A stretch of 53,446 bases of DNA from Niastella sp. GTDB taxonomy: Bacteria > Bacteroidota > Bacteroidia > Chitinophagales > Chitinophagaceae. This document shows positions 6,778 to 16,088 of the stretch, piece by piece. Position numbers and translations under genes: made by a program. The notes under the pieces were generated by a model. That model saw nothing but the letters and a program-made list of their open reading frames with translations, was not told where the DNA came from and searched no databases. Where the stretch lies: assembly GCA_017744515.1 (NCBI GenBank), contig JAGIBF010000054.1, forward strand, positions 1-53,446, written 5' to 3'. How positions within the stretch are numbered: position 1 is the stretch's first letter; each line of letters opens with the position of its first letter.

Positions 6778-8958
6778 ATGACTATGTTCAGCTTCCCCTT
6801 CTACAAGCAGCTCGACAGAATGGATTGCGGTCCCACCTGCCTGCGGATGATCTGTAAATATTATGGCAAAGTATTCCCCCTCGAAACCCTCAAACGGAGG
6901 TGCTATACCAGCAGGACCGGCGTATCCCTGTGGAACCTAAGCAACGGCGCCACCGATATGGGCTTCCGCACATTGTATGCACGAGTTTCATTCGAAGAAC
7001 TACAGGATGCCCAGATGCCCTGTATCGTGCACTGGGACCGCCACCATTTTATAGTCGTATACAAGATCAAAAAGAACAAAGTGATCGTGGGCGATCCCTC
7101 TATCGGCATTCTCACCTATCAGGTCGATGAGTTCATGAAAAAATGGTCCAACCACGAGCAGCTCGGAATCGTCCTGTTGCTGGAACCTACCCCTGCCTTC
7201 TTTATGAACGAAGAAGAAAAAGGCAAGTACATAGGTTTCAGGTTTTTCTTCCATTACCTGTTGCCCTTTAAGAAATACTATTTTCAGTTATTCCTGGCTA
7301 TGGTCACGGGCTTTGGGTTTTCCCTCATCCTGCCGTTTCTTACCCAGTCCGTCATCGACATTGGCATCAGCAACAAGAATATCGGATTCATCAACCTCGT
7401 ATTGATGGCCCAGCTGGCATTTTCCATCAGCGGTACGGTCATGCGGTTTGTGCAAAGCTGGATATTCCTGCATATGGGCGCCCGCATCAATATAGCCATC
7501 GTGTCCGACTACCTCATCAAACTGCTGAAGCTGCCCATGTCCTTTTTCGAATCGCGGATGACAGGCGATCTCATGCAGCGCATCAGCGATCACTCCCGTG
7601 TAAATGCCTTCGTATCTTCCAATACCCTCTCCCTGCTTTTCTCCTTCGTCAACCTGTTCGTGTTCTCCTTCATCATGTGCTATTACAGCGTTAAGATCCT
7701 GCTCATATTCGTGTTCTTCAGCATCATCTACGCCCTGTGGGTACTGGTGTTCCTGAAGAAACGCAAAGAGTTCGATTATAAATTCTTTGAAAGAAGCTCG
7801 TTGCGCCAAACCAACCTCATACAACTCTTGCATGGTATCCGGGATATCAAGCTACACAACTATGAAGACCAGAAACGGTGGGAGTGGGAACGCATCCAGA
7901 CCCAGACTTTCAAGATAAGTCTTAAGCAACTGGTCATCAGCCAGTATCAGCAGGGAGGCGCTTTTTTTATAGAAACCACCAAAGGCATCCTCATCTCCTA
8001 CCTGTCGGCCAGGGCCGTTATTGATGGACAAATGACCATGGGCATGATGATGTCCATGCAATACATCCTCGCGCAGATCGGCGCGCCCATCAGCCACTTT
8101 ACCGGCCTCATCAACTCCTACCAGGATGCTAAGATCAGCCTCGAACGCATCGGAGAGATACACATGGTGGAGAACGAAGGCAAAAAAGATGAATTTGCCC
8201 TTGGCGGATTGCCCGCTTCAAAGAACCTTGCATTCGACAAAGTATCCTTCTCCTATAGCGGAGCCCCCGATCAGTTGGTACTCAAAAATGTTTCCTTCAA
8301 AATACCCGAAGGCAAAGTCACAGCCATAGTAGGAGAGAGCGGAAGCGGCAAAACCACCATCCTGAAATTACTGCTCAAATTTTATCCCCCTACCAAAGGC
8401 CGCATCCTCGTCGGCAGCATAGACCTTGAAAGCATCAACCACAGGGCCTGGCGTGGCGACTGCGGCGCCGTGCTCCAGGATGGCTTTATATTTTCCGATA
8501 CCCTCGCTGAGAACATCGCGCTCGGCGATGCAGATATTTCTCTGGACAAACTCGAACATGCGGCGGGCATTGCCAACATCGACGCATTCATCAAAGAACT
8601 GCCCTACGCCTATAACTCCAAAATTGGCACAGATGGCATAGGACTCAGCCAGGGACAGAAACAGCGCATTCTCATCTCCCGGGCCATTTACAAAGACCCC
8701 ACCTTTATCTTTTTCGATGAAGCCACCAATTCCCTCGATGCAAAAAATGAAGGCGAGATACTGGACAAACTGGATTCCTTTTTCAGGAAAAAAACGGTAG
8801 TGGTCGTAGCCCACCGTTTAAGCACCATCAGAAATGCCGATCAGATCATCGTGCTCGATAACGGAGAAGTGGCGGAGATAGGCAACCACAGCACACTCAT
8901 GGCCAACCGGTCCATCTATTACAACCTCATCAAAAAACAAACAGAAATACTCAACTGA
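6778..8958 (+). CDS. Peptidase-containing ABC transporter (C39 peptidase, membrane and ATPase domains)
   Basis: 726 residues from the ATG at 6778; an in-frame TTG at 6760 would add six residues and is less likely. The C39 peptidase domain has Gln11, catalytic Cys17 (MDCGPTC), His90 (HHFIVVY) and Asp106 (VGDPS). Next comes a six-helix exporter domain (about 150-430). The ATPase domain has Walker A GESGSGKTT near 519, the LSQGQ signature near 623, Walker B FIFFDEA near 643 and the AHR switch histidine near 679. Such transporters cut double-glycine leaders and export the core peptide across the inner membrane. All catalytic residues are present, and the substrate class is supplied by the four GG precursors next door. 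Two bases separate its stop from the HlyD gene. The gene has normal family length and looks intact. Confidence 0.95.
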   Translation: MTMFSFPFYKQLDRMDCGPTCLRMICKYYGKVFPLETLKRRCYTSRTGVSLWNLSNGATDMGFRTLYARVSFEELQDAQMPCIVHWDRHHFIVVYKIKKNKVIVGDPSIGILTYQVDEFMKKWSNHEQLGIVLLLEPTPAFFMNEEEKGKYIGFRFFFHYLLPFKKYYFQLFLAMVTGFGFSLILPFLTQSVIDIGISNKNIGFINLVLMAQLAFSISGTVMRFVQSWIFLHMGARINIAIVSDYLIKLLKLPMSFFESRMTGDLMQRISDHSRVNAFVSSNTLSLLFSFVNLFVFSFIMCYYSVKILLIFVFFSIIYALWVLVFLKKRKEFDYKFFERSSLRQTNLIQLLHGIRDIKLHNYEDQKRWEWERIQTQTFKISLKQLVISQYQQGGAFFIETTKGILISYLSARAVIDGQMTMGMMMSMQYILAQIGAPISHFTGLINSYQDAKISLERIGEIHMVENEGKKDEFALGGLPASKNLAFDKVSFSYSGAPDQLVLKNVSFKIPEGKVTAIVGESGSGKTTILKLLLKFYPPTKGRILVGSIDLESINHRAWRGDCGAVLQDGFIFSDTLAENIALGDADISLDKLEHAAGIANIDAFIKELPYAYNSKIGTDGIGLSQGQKQRILISRAIYKDPTFIFFDEATNSLDAKNEGEILDKLDSFFRKKTVVVVAHRLSTIRNADQIIVLDNGEVAEIGNHSTLMANRSIYYNLIKKQTEILN

Positions 8959-8960
8959 TC

Positions 8961-10271
8961 ATGATAAACGGTAAAAGGAACAATGTCGAACTGTTTGATA
9001 TCGAGCGCTACAGCGCCGACGTTCAAACCATGATGACGAAACCGCCTAACTGGATGGTAAGATGGGGCATTACCGCAGTATTCTTTATGATGTTCGTTAT
9101 GTTTGCCATCAGCTATTTTGTCAAATACCCTGACATCGTAAAAACAAGTTTTACCCTCACTTCTTATTCACCATCCGTAAAAATAGTATCCAGGTTTGCC
9201 GGCCGCGTCACCATGCTCGTAAGCGACAATGTACAGGTAAAGAAAAAACAGGTATTGGGATACATCGAAAATGCAGCCAGCTTTGAAGATGTAAAATACC
9301 TGCTCAGCAAAGAAGACTCATTGCGGAAAGCCATCTTTTCCGGCGACTTCGACGCCATCTTATTAAAGCCCGACATCCAGCTGGGAGAACTTCAGGACAG
9401 CTATATCAGCTTTCTTACCAATGTCAACCTGTATAAAGCCTATATCGCAGAAAATAAACTCACCAAAAACATAGCAGCCCTCAATACCCAGAAACACCTC
9501 TATGAAGAAATAGGCCGGGGTATGGAGAAGCAGACAGAACTGCTCGAAAAACAACACGAGCTGAGCAGTGCAAGGCTCAAAAGAGATTCCCTGTTGTACA
9601 ACGAAAAAATCATCTCGGCAGCCGACATCGAGAATTCGAAAATGGCACATTTGCCTTCCGAGATCAACAGCGAAAACAACCGGCAGTCCATTACCTCCAA
9701 TTCACTGCGCATAGCAGAGATCGAAAACAAGAAAGTAGAACTGGGCCTGCAGGAAACCCGCTTTCTGAATGACCTCAAAACCAGTATAGTGGCAGCTTAC
9801 ATTGCCATGCAGAAAGACTTCGAGCTCTGGCGCGAACGCTACCTGTTCATATCGCCTGTCGATGGCATTGTCTCATTGTTTGATACCAGAAGCGATAACC
9901 AGTACATAGCCGTAGGCAAAGAAGTCATCGATATCACACCGAAGGTCAGCCAGACGCCTGTAGGAGTTTGCCTGCTACCGGTACAAAATTCAGGAAAAGT
10001 AAAAGTAGGGCAGGAAGTATCCGTCGATTTCTCCAATTTCCCCGCCCATGAATTTGGCCTTGTCAAAGGAAAAATACAATCCATTTCCACCATCCCCCAA
10101 CAGGGCATGTATTATGTCATAGTGGAATTTCCCGATGGCCTGAACAGCGACCTGAAGACCCCCATCGATTTTAAAGAACAAATGACAGGCGTTGCCAGCA
10201 TCATTACCGAAGACCTGCGGTTGATCGAACGCTTCTTCCACAACATTCGCAAAGCAATGTCCGTCAAATAA
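8961..10271 (+). CDS. HlyD-family membrane fusion (periplasmic adaptor) protein
   Basis: 436 residues: a short cytoplasmic N-terminus, one membrane helix (about 33-54), a lipoyl/barrel half-motif near 70-105, a long heptad-like charged region (about 135-290) expected to form the adaptor coiled coil, and a second barrel half with SPVDGIVSLFD near 300. HlyD/LcnD-type adaptors link an inner-membrane ABC exporter to an outer-membrane channel in Gram-negatives. The gene starts 2 nt after the transporter stop, so translation is probably coupled. No outer-membrane TolC-like gene is visible in the window. Family call firm; partner inferred from position. Confidence 0.92.
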   Translation: MINGKRNNVELFDIERYSADVQTMMTKPPNWMVRWGITAVFFMMFVMFAISYFVKYPDIVKTSFTLTSYSPSVKIVSRFAGRVTMLVSDNVQVKKKQVLGYIENAASFEDVKYLLSKEDSLRKAIFSGDFDAILLKPDIQLGELQDSYISFLTNVNLYKAYIAENKLTKNIAALNTQKHLYEEIGRGMEKQTELLEKQHELSSARLKRDSLLYNEKIISAADIENSKMAHLPSEINSENNRQSITSNSLRIAEIENKKVELGLQETRFLNDLKTSIVAAYIAMQKDFELWRERYLFISPVDGIVSLFDTRSDNQYIAVGKEVIDITPKVSQTPVGVCLLPVQNSGKVKVGQEVSVDFSNFPAHEFGLVKGKIQSISTIPQQGMYYVIVEFPDGLNSDLKTPIDFKEQMTGVASIITEDLRLIERFFHNIRKAMSVK

Positions 10272-10284
10272 ACCATGCCGGTAT

Positions 10285-11223
10285 ATGGATCAGAAATTAT
10301 CAGTCGGGATACTTGATTTTGGATACCGAGGAAAAATGCAGGCCGGAAAACTCTTGCAGGATTGCATCGACTATGTGTTGCAGGCCGATAACTTGGGCTT
10401 TCCGCATTATTGGATGGGCGAACACCACGGAGCAGGCAAAGGATGGAGCAGCCCGGAAATGCTCCTGCCGGTGCTGGCAGGCATGACCAACAATATCCAC
10501 ATCGGCATAGCCGGTATTTTGCTCAGGCATTACAGGCCCTACCAGGTGGCGCTCAACTATAAACTATTATCAACACTATTCCCGGGCCGTATAGATCTCG
10601 GCCTGGCCAATGGAGCCATAGAAGAAGCGACCGCTGTTCGCCTCGGGTTTTTACCCGCGCAGGTGGGGCTTACGGGCAGCCAGTTGTTTCAGCAGCTTAC
10701 AACAGAACTGATGGACTGCTTCGATAGAAATAAAAACCAGGAGAAATTCGGACTTACGCTCGCCCCCGATAATGACAACAGGCCGGCGGTATGGCGGCTG
10801 AGCCGTTCTTTCAGCAGTTTCGATGAATGCCTCGCCGGTGGACTGAATCTTTGCGTCTCTACTTTTCACAAAGAAGCATCTGCTGATTGTCCGAAAGAAA
10901 AGCTGTTGGCATTTAAAGAACAGTTCTATTCGATGCACCACCGGTATCCCAGAATAAACATAGCCATGGCCGGTATTTATACCCGGAACAAACAAACCGT
11001 GAAACAGCTGGAGAATGTATACAAAAACGGCGCCGTCAGCAACTTCGCGGTCATCGGCGATATGGATGTTTTCAGAGAGAAACTGCTCCATTACCATGAA
11101 CTCCTGGGTGTTAGCGAATTTACTTTCCTTGACCTTGCATCCTCGCCACGGGAGCGGTTCAAAACCCTCGAACAACTGGCAGAGTTAAACGTCATGGCTT
11201 CCGTTAACACCTCATCAATTTGA
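10285..11223 (+). CDS. Luciferase-like (LLM class) flavin-dependent oxidoreductase
   Basis: 312 residues resembling bacterial luciferase-like monooxygenases (TIM barrel, FMN or F420 binding). Visible features are the LSVGILDFG N-terminus, a YWMGEHHG motif near residue 45 typical of the family, an IHIGIAGILL strand, and PGRIDLGLANG near 105. It begins 13 nt after the HlyD gene and is probably the third gene of the export operon. Stand-alone LLM proteins in lanthipeptide clusters (LanJ_C type, for example LxmJ of lexapeptide) reduce dehydroalanine to D-alanine with F420H2. A similar role here is inferred only from context; an oxidative tailoring step is equally compatible. Its 3' end overlaps the end of the convergent deacetylase gene by 20 bp. 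Confidence 0.88.
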   Translation: MDQKLSVGILDFGYRGKMQAGKLLQDCIDYVLQADNLGFPHYWMGEHHGAGKGWSSPEMLLPVLAGMTNNIHIGIAGILLRHYRPYQVALNYKLLSTLFPGRIDLGLANGAIEEATAVRLGFLPAQVGLTGSQLFQQLTTELMDCFDRNKNQEKFGLTLAPDNDNRPAVWRLSRSFSSFDECLAGGLNLCVSTFHKEASADCPKEKLLAFKEQFYSMHHRYPRINIAMAGIYTRNKQTVKQLENVYKNGAVSNFAVIGDMDVFREKLLHYHELLGVSEFTFLDLASSPRERFKTLEQLAELNVMASVNTSSI

Positions 11224-12100
11224 ATAATGCAGAAAGCGTCACATACCTGATGCCGATCGGCAGCCCATGTTGCTCTATATAACGGTTCATGGCAACAATA
11301 TGTGCAGCTATCTCATCTACGTCCTCCTGATACACATCGTGCGTTAAAACAACCAGCGAAAAAGATTCACCAGTTTGCAGAATGTGTTGACAGGCCCTTT
11401 CAAACAAACCCTTATTCACCTCCTTGATGTTGGCCAGCTTTCTGGCCGGGGCTTCATGCCACGTAACGTTGTTGGCTCCGCGCCCTTGCGCCACGCCGGC
11501 CGACTCTGCCTGCCAGCTGTTGTAATGAAAAGGAGAGCCGCCAAGCAGCGGAAGATTACCCGGAGCTCCCGACCATATCGTCAGGCCCAGCCGGCGTAGC
11601 TGCGTCTGCAGGTATTGCCAGCCATCGGCAATAAACTGCCAGCGATGAGGCACAGGCTTGTTATCAATAATACAGCGGGCAATCGTTGGCGCATCCTGCG
11701 TTGCACCATAATATTTAATATAAGCCAGCAGTTCTGAAAACTCTCCCCCCGGCAGCCGCACGAATGCCGGTTGCACGTCGTCTGCTGACAGTTCCTCAAG
11801 ATATTGCTCCAGCTCGGCCACCGCCTGTTCAATAGATGGGAAATGCGGTCGCGTAGCATGCGGAAACCAGTTACACCAGGGCTCCTGCGGATGGATCTCA
11901 TGAATACCGATTTCACCCGACTGCTTCATTCCTTGAAAAACAGAATCTTTATACCGGTGCATATTACTCCTCGCGCAAAACCAGGTTACAGCGCCTGCAC
12001 CGAGGTCGTTTAGAGAATCGATCAGCTGACCGGTAAATTCCGAAGGACCGTCATCGATGGTCCAGGCAATATAACAATACAAAGGAGTTTCCAAAGGCAA
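11204..12100 (-). CDS. Polysaccharide deacetylase (NodB-like) family protein
   Basis: 298 residues if started at a TTG at 12100, four bases after the TAA of the upstream glycosyltransferase; no ATG fits between that stop and the conserved domain. The NodB homology motifs are recognisable: WTIDDGPS (the paired Asp), GEIGIHEIHP (metal histidine region), FVRLPGGEF, a WSGAPGN segment and a late VVLTHD. Family members are metal-dependent and remove N-acetyl groups from sugar polymers. Together with the adjacent glycosyltransferase this suggests transfer and deacetylation of an amino sugar, on the peptide product or on a surface glycan. A longer ORF reaching 12208 lies inside the glycosyltransferase and is probably not used. 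The start is uncertain; the family call is fairly secure. Confidence 0.8.
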   Translation of the reverse strand: MPLETPLYCYIAWTIDDGPSEFTGQLIDSLNDLGAGAVTWFCARSNMHRYKDSVFQGMKQSGEIGIHEIHPQEPWCNWFPHATRPHFPSIEQAVAELEQYLEELSADDVQPAFVRLPGGEFSELLAYIKYYGATQDAPTIARCIIDNKPVPHRWQFIADGWQYLQTQLRRLGLTIWSGAPGNLPLLGGSPFHYNSWQAESAGVAQGRGANNVTWHEAPARKLANIKEVNKGLFERACQHILQTGESFSLVVLTHDVYQEDVDEIAAHIVAMNRYIEQHGLPIGIRYVTLSALFKLMRC

Positions 12101-12104
12101 TGAT

Positions 12105-13688
12105 TTACGATAGCAGCTGTTTATACACCGGCAGTTCGGTAATAGCTGCCACATCATGCAGCAGCGCATCTTCCGCCAGGAAATAATGATACTTCTCCCT
12201 TTCATCATCAGCCGCCAGGTACCGGCTGTATTTTTCCAGCCTTTTCGATCGTTGCAGCATACCGAGGTGAAGGATCAGTACTGGCAGCGTAAGCTTGTCA
12301 TTCCGGTAAGGGATACTGGGAAAATGCAGCGTTTTCGGAGAGAGTATTTGCATATGACCCTTATTGCGGAACATCCGCCACCGGTGTACGATACCCTGCT
12401 GGCCGATGGGGCTGCTCTCGGGAATATCCGCACGGTACTTATGCACATCATCCCACAGATGCACCAGGTAAAAGCAGATCGTATCGAACAGTTGAAGGTC
12501 CGGGTCTTGCAGTTGCAGCGGCCACCGGCTGTCGAACCGCTCATCTGCATCCATGAATATGATCCATTCCGACTGTAGAAAAGAAGCAATCTTCAACAGC
12601 ATATTCCGGTTTTCAAGGTCGGTAAACAGCCCGGTCTTTTGCTTCTGCGCTTTCAGCAACAACTTTTTACTGGCCGCCAGTTCGTAGGTGCCATCATTAC
12701 TTTCATCATCCAGCAGTATAATGCCGTCGCAATACTTATCCAGGTGCTGCAACACCTCCGGTATATGCCTTTTCTCGTTATAGGTAGGAATCAGAATAAG
12801 GCAGCGCAGCTTCCTGTCGAAAGCATCCTCCTGCAACAGCGCAAACTGGCTCGCCGCTCCAGATAGGTACGCAAGGCACATTTCCTTCCCATAAGCATTA
12901 TTGGCATAATCGTAAATACACTCCGAAAAATCAGTACCCCAATCCAGGTCATTGCAGATAGCCTCCTGCGGATAAAAAGCCTTTTTGCGCACTTCCATGG
13001 AAAGCCGGTTGTACTTTTCTGTACGGCTTTTGTGTTGCTCCCTGTTATTCTTTTCACGGTGCAGCAAAATAGCCTGCGGCGCCATCATACGCGTACAGCC
13101 ATGCAGGTCCAGCCGGCTGCGGATATTATTGTCATCGCCACCCCACGTTGTATAACTTTCATCATAACCGCGTATGGCCAGAATATCCTCCCGCGCGGCA
13201 AGGATGCTGCCGTAAGGCAGTTTATGATATAGCCCCATATTGCTTTCATTCACGGTTCCCTCGCTGTCCACAAACAGCACCGAACCCAGGAAATAACTGT
13301 GCGGGTACAGTTCCGCCATGTAGCGCAGCTGCAAGATCACATCCGTATGCATTTCGCTCTCCGGGTCCATGGCCAGAATATATTTTTTGCTGGCATGCCT
13401 GATACCCACATTCAATACCTTCACCGGATTACGCCATTCATGTGGTTGCCGGTTGATCAGCACTTTCCAGTTGATGAACGGGTATTGCTTCAGCAGCACC
13501 ACTAGTTCATCCTCCTGCTGTGGGGAGTCCATCAGGATGATTACTTCAATACCATTCCGTTGAAAATAAGGAGCGTTTGTTTGCAGCGCGCGTCGGAACT
13601 CATCGTACTTCCTGTAGAAAGGAAGCAATACACTCACTTCAAAATTGCTTTCTATTTTATCACATACAGTGGGGATCAGTGATGACAT
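12105..13688 (-). CDS. Two-domain family 2 glycosyltransferase (copy B)
   Basis: 527 residues, colinear with copy A (2924-4534) through residue 390 or so without gaps. The first domain has SVLLPFYRKYDEF near 19, MDPES at 107-111 and GGDDNN at 183-188. The second has PTYNEKRHIP near 301, LLDDESNDG near 326 and DADERF at 380-385. It heads a two-gene minus-strand unit with the deacetylase. The paralogy and the position on the far side of the export genes indicate that the pair brackets the cluster and belongs to it. The C-terminal 130 residues diverge more between the copies than the rest, which could set acceptor choice. Likely cytoplasmic. Confidence 0.9.
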   Translation of the reverse strand: MSSLIPTVCDKIESNFEVSVLLPFYRKYDEFRRALQTNAPYFQRNGIEVIILMDSPQQEDELVVLLKQYPFINWKVLINRQPHEWRNPVKVLNVGIRHASKKYILAMDPESEMHTDVILQLRYMAELYPHSYFLGSVLFVDSEGTVNESNMGLYHKLPYGSILAAREDILAIRGYDESYTTWGGDDNNIRSRLDLHGCTRMMAPQAILLHREKNNREQHKSRTEKYNRLSMEVRKKAFYPQEAICNDLDWGTDFSECIYDYANNAYGKEMCLAYLSGAASQFALLQEDAFDRKLRCLILIPTYNEKRHIPEVLQHLDKYCDGIILLDDESNDGTYELAASKKLLLKAQKQKTGLFTDLENRNMLLKIASFLQSEWIIFMDADERFDSRWPLQLQDPDLQLFDTICFYLVHLWDDVHKYRADIPESSPIGQQGIVHRWRMFRNKGHMQILSPKTLHFPSIPYRNDKLTLPVLILHLGMLQRSKRLEKYSRYLAADDEREKYHYFLAEDALLHDVAAITELPVYKQLLS

Positions 13689-13694
13689 AGATTC

Positions 13695-13711
13695 CGGGAT
13701 AAGGTATCCCG
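13695..13711. promoter_or_regulatory. Short hairpin just upstream of glycosyltransferase B
   Basis: CGGGATA (13695-13701) and TATCCCG (13705-13711) form a perfect 7-bp stem with a 3-nt loop, ending 6 nt before the start codon on the minus strand. It would mask the translation start if transcribed, or could be an operator. Confidence 0.4.
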
Positions 13712-14422
13712 TAAGTTAACGCAAAAAGTTCATTTAATGTCATTCAGATAACAATATCACCGGATAAACCATCTTTTGGGGGTAGCGTGCCCGGTATTGA
13801 TTGTGCTACTCATCGGCCTATATAGCGTCGGGCAAGTGCAAGCATTTCCTGCATTTCTTACTGTGTGTTTTATTGTCCGGTGCTTGCCTTACCAGAAAGT
13901 ACACCGGCAACAACTGCTGCTCTTCAAAAATATGGCGGCATGCCAGCGCACCCCGCGCGCAAAATGAAATGATACTTCAATGATTACGCTATTATCGAAG
14001 CAAGCGACTCACCATTTACCACTGACTATTCACCATTCCCCGGTCCCAATGCCGCCATGCCGCTGTATCGCAGCGTTTTTGCTGTTGTTTATAATTTTTT
14101 AGTATGAAGTATTATCTCGTTGCTCGTTCTTATTGTTGTATGGTAGGCATTGAGCAGTGCCGCGGTTACATCGTTGGCCGGTCGTTGCAGGCCGCTTTTG
14201 AAAGGGAGTTCGCAGGGCGCGTCCTCATGGTCACTTCCGGCCCGCAGTCGCTGCCCGGTATCTCTTATATAGCTTATCAGGGGCCTCCGGGCCCTCCTTT
14301 TTATAGATAGGGTAGGGCCGCTTCCTGTAGCACGATCAGTAAGATCAAAATAGACCAACCACAACAAAAAACGCAATAGAGACACACTTTTGCACCGGCA
14401 TACGTAGCTTTGCTGCCTGACA
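13712..14422. other. Intergenic region, no secure gene
   Basis: About 710 bp between divergent genes. A 67-codon plus-strand ORF (14104-14310) and a 126-codon minus-strand ORF (14089-14469) overlap each other, and neither shows a recognisable family. A GC-rich stem GGGCC-TCCG-GGCCC followed by CCTTTTT at about 14282-14300 resembles a weak terminator. A TAGCTTTG at 14405-14412 matches the Bacteroidota -7 consensus just before the Crp/Fnr gene, but no well-spaced -33 element precedes it. Confidence 0.4.
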
Positions 14423-15001
14423 ATGGAAACCATACTATTTGAATTTATTGAAAAGTACATTACCCTCACCGAAGAAGAGAAGGCTGCAATACAGTCTCTC
14501 AGTATCTTTCGCTCGGTAAAAAAAGGTACTGTGCTGCTCAGTCAGGGACAGCGTTCCCAGGAAAGCTACTTTGTATTGAAAGGATGCCTGAGAACATACT
14601 ACATGATCGATGGCGACGAAAAAACAACCGCCTTTTATACCGAAATGGAAGCCATAACCCCTCAGTGCGTATTGTCAAGAGAACCCTCCGGCTATTATAT
14701 TGCCGCCCTGGAAGATACCCTTATCACAGTGTCGACACCCGGTATGGAAGCCGAATCCTTCGAAAAGTTTCCCCGCTTTGAAGCCCTTTGCCGCATGTTT
14801 TCCGAAGAACAGCTCGCAAAAAGCCAGCTTGCATTCGACGAATTCAAAATAGCATCACCCGAAGAACGCTACCTGCGCCTGGTACAAAACAGGCCCGATC
14901 TCTTGCAGCGCGTACCCCAGCGCCAGCTGGCAAGCTACCTTGGCATCACGCCACAATCACTCAGCCGCCTGCGCGCAAGGATTTTCGAAAAGAAAAAATG
15001 A
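14423..15001 (+). CDS. Crp/Fnr-family transcriptional regulator
   Basis: 192 residues. The cyclic-nucleotide-binding-like beta barrel covers about residues 20-110 (KKGTVLLSQGQ, YFVLKGCLRTYY) and the C-terminal helix-turn-helix about 150-190 (QRQLASYLGITPQSLSRLRARI). This is the common Bacteroidota Crp-like form, short and usually lacking the residues that bind cAMP, so the effector is unknown. The next gene, an oxidoreductase on the same strand, starts about 130 nt downstream and may be co-regulated. These regulators often control a neighbouring stress or detoxification enzyme; here that is inference. Confidence 0.9.
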   Translation: METILFEFIEKYITLTEEEKAAIQSLSIFRSVKKGTVLLSQGQRSQESYFVLKGCLRTYYMIDGDEKTTAFYTEMEAITPQCVLSREPSGYYIAALEDTLITVSTPGMEAESFEKFPRFEALCRMFSEEQLAKSQLAFDEFKIASPEERYLRLVQNRPDLLQRVPQRQLASYLGITPQSLSRLRARIFEKKK

Positions 15002-15128
15002 CCACCACCCATTTCTTACCTTAAGTGAACGTTTTATTGTAGGCGATTATGAATCTTCGCAAATATTCATTTGCCAAGAACATTGTAACCTTCGCCTGCC
15101 TATGCTGGATAAACCTGACAAACAAATG

Positions 15129-16070
15129 ATGAAAGCGGTGGTCTGCACACAATACGGCCCGCCGGAAGTGTTAAGCATTACTGATATTGCAAAGCCTGTC
15201 CCCAAAAACAATGAGCTGCTCATCCGGGTAATGGCCGCATCTGTCAACTCAGGTGATGTAAGAGTAAGAGGACTATCTGTTGAGGGATTCATGAAACTTG
15301 TCATGCGGTTGGTATTGGGGTGGAAAAAGCCCCGGAAGCCTGTCCTGGGTACTGTGTTTGCAGGCGTTGTGGAGCAAACGGGAAAAGCAGTAACCCGGTT
15401 CAATACAGGCGATGCCGTCGTCGGGCTCACTGGCTTTCAGTTCGGCGCCCATGCTGCATACACCACGATAAAAGAAACAGGCAACGTAGTATTAAAACCT
15501 CAAAACGCTTCGTTTGCAGAAGCCGCTGCCATGCCCTTCGGTGCACAAACCGCTATTTACTTCCTCGAAAAAGCCGGTATAAAGAAATGCGTAAACCCGC
15601 AGGTGCTGATCATTGGCGCCACCGGCTCTGTAGGCACAGCCGCCATACAAATAGCCCGGTCTCACCATGCTGACATAACAGCCGTTTGCAGTAGCGCTGG
15701 CATAGAGTTGGTCAACAAGTTGGGCGTAACCAACACCATTGCCTACGATAAAGAAGATTTTACAAAACAAAGCACACAGTTCGATATCATTTTCGACGCA
15801 TCAGGAAAATATAAAAAAAGGCAGTGCGCTCACCTTTTAAAAGCACAGGGCGGGGTTTATAAAACAGTAGGCGGTTTGGAGTATGCCCACGAAACAAAAG
15901 AACAATTACTATTCCTCAAAGAACTCTACGGGCGCGGCGCTTATCAGGCGGTGATCGACAAAGTTTTTACCATCGACGAAGCCATCGAAGCACACCACTA
16001 TGTAGAGTCAGGTAAAAAGAAAGGAAACGTGGTATTAAGCCTATCAGGCGAGAATGATTGCAATAAATAA
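15129..16070 (+). CDS. Zinc-independent medium-chain alcohol dehydrogenase / quinone oxidoreductase-like protein
   Basis: 313 residues from the ATG at 15129 (MKAVVCTQYGPPEVL, the usual family start); ATGs at 15126 and 15102 are alternatives. The N-terminal GroES-like domain (about 1-120) contains ASVNSGDVRVRG and GTVFAGVV. The NAD(P)-binding Rossmann domain carries LIIGATGSVGTAAIQIA near 155. The Cys/His ligands of zinc-dependent alcohol dehydrogenases are not evident, pointing to the NADPH-dependent quinone oxidoreductase group. Substrate unknown. A longer frame beginning at a TTG inside the Crp gene is possible but improbable. Confidence 0.87.
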   Translation: MKAVVCTQYGPPEVLSITDIAKPVPKNNELLIRVMAASVNSGDVRVRGLSVEGFMKLVMRLVLGWKKPRKPVLGTVFAGVVEQTGKAVTRFNTGDAVVGLTGFQFGAHAAYTTIKETGNVVLKPQNASFAEAAAMPFGAQTAIYFLEKAGIKKCVNPQVLIIGATGSVGTAAIQIARSHHADITAVCSSAGIELVNKLGVTNTIAYDKEDFTKQSTQFDIIFDASGKYKKRQCAHLLKAQGGVYKTVGGLEYAHETKEQLLFLKELYGRGAYQAVIDKVFTIDEAIEAHHYVESGKKKGNVVLSLSGENDCNK

Positions 16071-16088
16071 AGAATGCTGCATTAAAAG

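Noticed and set aside
14089..14469. 126-codon minus-strand ORF and overlapping 67-codon plus-strand ORF
   Set aside because: They overlap each other and the Crp/Fnr start, show no family features and are not preceded by a clear promoter.
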